Shown in pieces: positions 62,111-64,000 of a DNA stretch of 64,000 bases. The DNA is taken from assembly GCF_947623445.1 (NCBI RefSeq), contig NC_135242.1:19096001-19160000 (forward strand), read 5' to 3'. The DNA comes from Clavelina lepadiformis (lineage: Eukaryota > Chordata > Ascidiacea > Aplousobranchia > Clavelinidae). The position numbers and the translations under genes were made by a program. A model generated the notes under the pieces. That model made no database searches, was not told the origin of the DNA, and was given only the letters and a program-made list of their open reading frames with translations. How positions within the stretch are numbered: the first letter of the stretch is position 1; every line of letters starts with the position of its first letter.

Positions 62111-62421
62111 CAGTGGTTCTCAAACTGTGGTACGCGAGAGCTTTTTAAGTGGTACCGCGTACCGCTGAACATGATTTTCGATGTGCTGTGAGTAATGTGT
62201 TGCCCCGGATAGACAAGCTTGTGCAGAAGAAACAGTTGCTTCTATCAAATTAAATTGTGTTTTCTTGCTATTCATTGGTGTTATGGTATAGTAATAACGG
62301 TAATAACTAATAAATACCGGTACATTTGAGTAAAATAAGTCATTCAGGAGCCAGGTGGTACGCAGTGTAGCAAAAAAAACGAATGAGTGGTACGCGATCG
62401 CAAAAAGTTTGAGAAACACTG
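62111..62421. mobile_element. hAT-type MITE with 8-bp target-site duplication
   Basis: The left end is CAGTGGTTCTCAAACTGTGG. The right end read inward is CAGTGTTTCTCAAACTTTTT. These are classic hAT termini. The flanks are aactaaag (62103-62110) and aactacag (62422-62429), 7 of 8 identical. The word GGTACGCG recurs near both ends. No transposase frame is present. Confidence 0.85.
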
Positions 62422-62589
62422 AACTACAGCGATAAGAAAATAAATTGAATGTTTACAAGTCTAGCTCCTGCCATCAAAACTAGATAGCAAGCATTATTAC
62501 ATCATCCAGCATTCAAGTCAAACAAAGCCTTTGTTACATCATAAACATTTTGTTGCATTTGAATTCACACCTAGGGTGGACTCACCACC

Positions 62590-62595
62590 TTTATT
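62590..62595 (-). terminator. Polyadenylation signal of the zinc-finger gene
   Basis: The minus strand reads AATAAA (plus tttatt) 66 bases beyond the stop at 62661. Confidence 0.5.
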
Positions 62596-62660
62596 TAAAG
62601 ACGAAACGTGTACAAATGTGTAACATACAAATTAAAATTGCGTTTCAGTTTACGCAGAAT

Positions 62661-63596
62661 TTATCCTCCAACATACTCGAGAATACTAATTTCATCAGGA
62701 GTGAGGTTACTTGATGGCAATTCTGTTGTATTTTCTGCGTGTATTTTCCTAGAGTAAACAATCCAACTTATTGCAATTGATTTCAGAAAGTTGGAACATA
62801 TTATACCACACCATTCAATATCAGTATAATACAACATTAATATCTTATCACATTAAATGTTAAGCTGAATCATAAAAATATATACCTGAGAAAAAGATCA
62901 AACATTTTTCTTGTGGCTTCAAGTGATTTGCATCGATCTGCATTCGGGCCAAAAATATGAAGAATTCTAGATATGCCATCTATACTAAACGTTGTCAACA
63001 ACTCAGATCCATTTGGTTTGGTGGCGAAAATGTTCATAAAGTAATCAATGGCTTCTGTCGTCAAATCATCTGGTGATTCACATACCTCAACCCACATACT
63101 TTTAATTGTTTTGCAAGAACACGTCTCAGAGGAAAAGCCTTAAAAAATGTTAGCTTGTGAAAAATCCTGTATTTGGCATACACACAAATTTATCTTGCTA
63201 AACATGTAAACTTATAAAAATATATAAAACCTTAAGGCTGCAGGACTTACCTAAATAACCACGATGCTTGACCTTTTGATGAACTTCAAAACCTCGCTGA
63301 CTTTTAAATTTTTCATCACAGTATTTACACCTAACCAGTAACATGCAAAAGTAAACTCATTAAATGCATCCAACCTTCTATTTTCCTGGTGTGAGAGATA
63401 GTTTCTAAATCATATAAAGCTATAAGCACCTTATACTTAAAAGGTCTCTTAGCCTCAGCCTATCTTAATTCTTAACTTACTGAAAGAGATCATTAGCTTG
63501 CAAAGCAGAAGATGATACAGGCTTGATTATACACTCTTCATCGTCGACAACGATTTCAATTAAATATTCAGCAGTAAGTGCTGGTGCAGACGACAT
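62661..63596 (-). CDS. Small single-C2H2 protein, possibly transposase-derived and truncated
   Basis: The model has 4 exons: 63596-63481, 63330-63251, 63138-62886, 62748-62661. They join in frame to 178 residues. The start is MSSAPALTAEYLIEIVVDDE. Exon 2 encodes one C2H2 finger, CKYCDEKFKSQRGFEVHQKV then KH (C-x2-C-x12-H-x4-H). Exon 3 is an alpha-helical-looking region (SPDDLTTEAIDYFMNIFATK and later SLEATRKMFDLFLR). Exon 4 ends LTPDEISILEYVGG then TAA. The reading frame continues past the stop as ILRKLKRN. With a Tyr codon at the stop it would read YVGGYILRKLKRN, resembling a motif I recall from transposase-derived proteins (inference). The model may therefore be a domesticated fragment, a gene truncated by one nonsense change, or a decaying gene. 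I do not recognise an orthologue. Confidence 0.6.
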
Positions 63597-64000
63597 GTTG
63601 GCAACTGATAGGCTACACACGTTTGAATCGTCAAAACAACGTAAACAGCAACCTCACTTCTCAGTAATCGATAAACGAACCATGCAAATGCGTATAACTT
63701 TTCGCCACGACTCACATAGTGTGAATGAGTAAGTGTCCGCAACCATGCGTGACGCGGGCGAAACAAAACCTTCTCTTCTCATAAAAAAGAAACAAACGAG
63801 GAGGGGGTAGTTTCCCATCATGTTCTTTATATCGTTGATGAAATTGTATCAAAAAAGTTACTGTTAGGATGTGTATTGATGCGTGAAATTTTTATATGAT
63901 GTTGTTCTCTCAACCTGCTTTTTGCGTGAAAATGATTTCGACCACTGGGTTTTTTAGGATTGTAAATCATAGACTACTATAGGCTAGCCTAGTAATCTAG
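63597..64000. other. 5' flank of the zinc-finger gene
   Basis: About 400 bp to the right edge with no coding signal. It includes the inverted partner (about 63715-63843) of the sequence at 61484-61570. The promoter of the zinc-finger gene must lie at least partly here. Confidence 0.4.
63815..63843. repeat. Inverted partner of 61484-61512
   Basis: See the entry at 61484-61512. The two copies face each other across about 2.3 kb and flank the zinc-finger gene and the hAT MITE. Confidence 0.55.

Overview
The window looks like nuclear DNA of an invertebrate deuterostome, most likely an ascidian tunicate. The evidence is AT-rich intergenic DNA, many short GT-AG introns, chordate-type gene content and many small MITE-like elements. 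This is an inference and the species cannot be named. I assembled exon models by hand from splice sites and family similarity. In every multi-exon model the exon phases join without a frame break and the coding length is a multiple of three.

Layout. 1-86: first exon of a secreted-protein gene leaving the window on the left (minus). 2519-8295: a 7-exon secreted protein of about 1517 residues, with a VWC-type cysteine core between two Q/N/P-rich repeat arms (minus). 13184-17669: TMEM209 in 14 exons (minus). 19546-21800: a protein with two CARF (ALS2CR8-type) domains in tandem (minus). 22061-24696: TRMT6 (minus). 25105-26256: intronless DHODH (minus). 27853-28661: a claudin/PMP22-like four-TM protein (plus). 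29862-32970: a secreted inhibitory-type serpin with an Arg-Ser reactive bond (minus). 32971-43884: an 11-kb stretch with no gene I can support. 43885-51405: DZIP1 in 20 exons (plus). 53479-53649: the micropeptide gene SMIM30 (plus). 53922-57739: a heparan sulfate 3-O-sulfotransferase (minus). 58374-59069: intronless NUDT21/CFIm25 (minus). 62661-63596: a small C2H2 zinc-finger gene whose reading frame stops inside a transposase-like motif (minus).

Most genes are conserved housekeeping or signalling genes with unrelated jobs: nuclear envelope, tRNA m1A58 methylation, pyrimidine synthesis, mRNA 3'-end processing, ciliogenesis and Hedgehog signalling. The minus-strand run DHODH, TRMT6, CARF-like, TMEM209 is closely spaced at TRMT6/CARF-like (260 bp) and DHODH/TRMT6 (408 bp). 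Tunicates use operons with spliced-leader trans-splicing, so shared transcription is possible but not shown.

The most unusual items are the VWC-core protein with repeat arms, the doubled CARF module, the antithrombin-like reactive loop of the serpin, and a foldback MITE family. Four intact-looking copies of that MITE lie 0.7-1.4 kb upstream of start codons, and three carry a perfect cAMP-response element. Several hAT-type and pogo-type MITEs have readable ends and target-site duplications. I found no CRISPR array, rRNA gene, LTR element or complete autonomous transposon.
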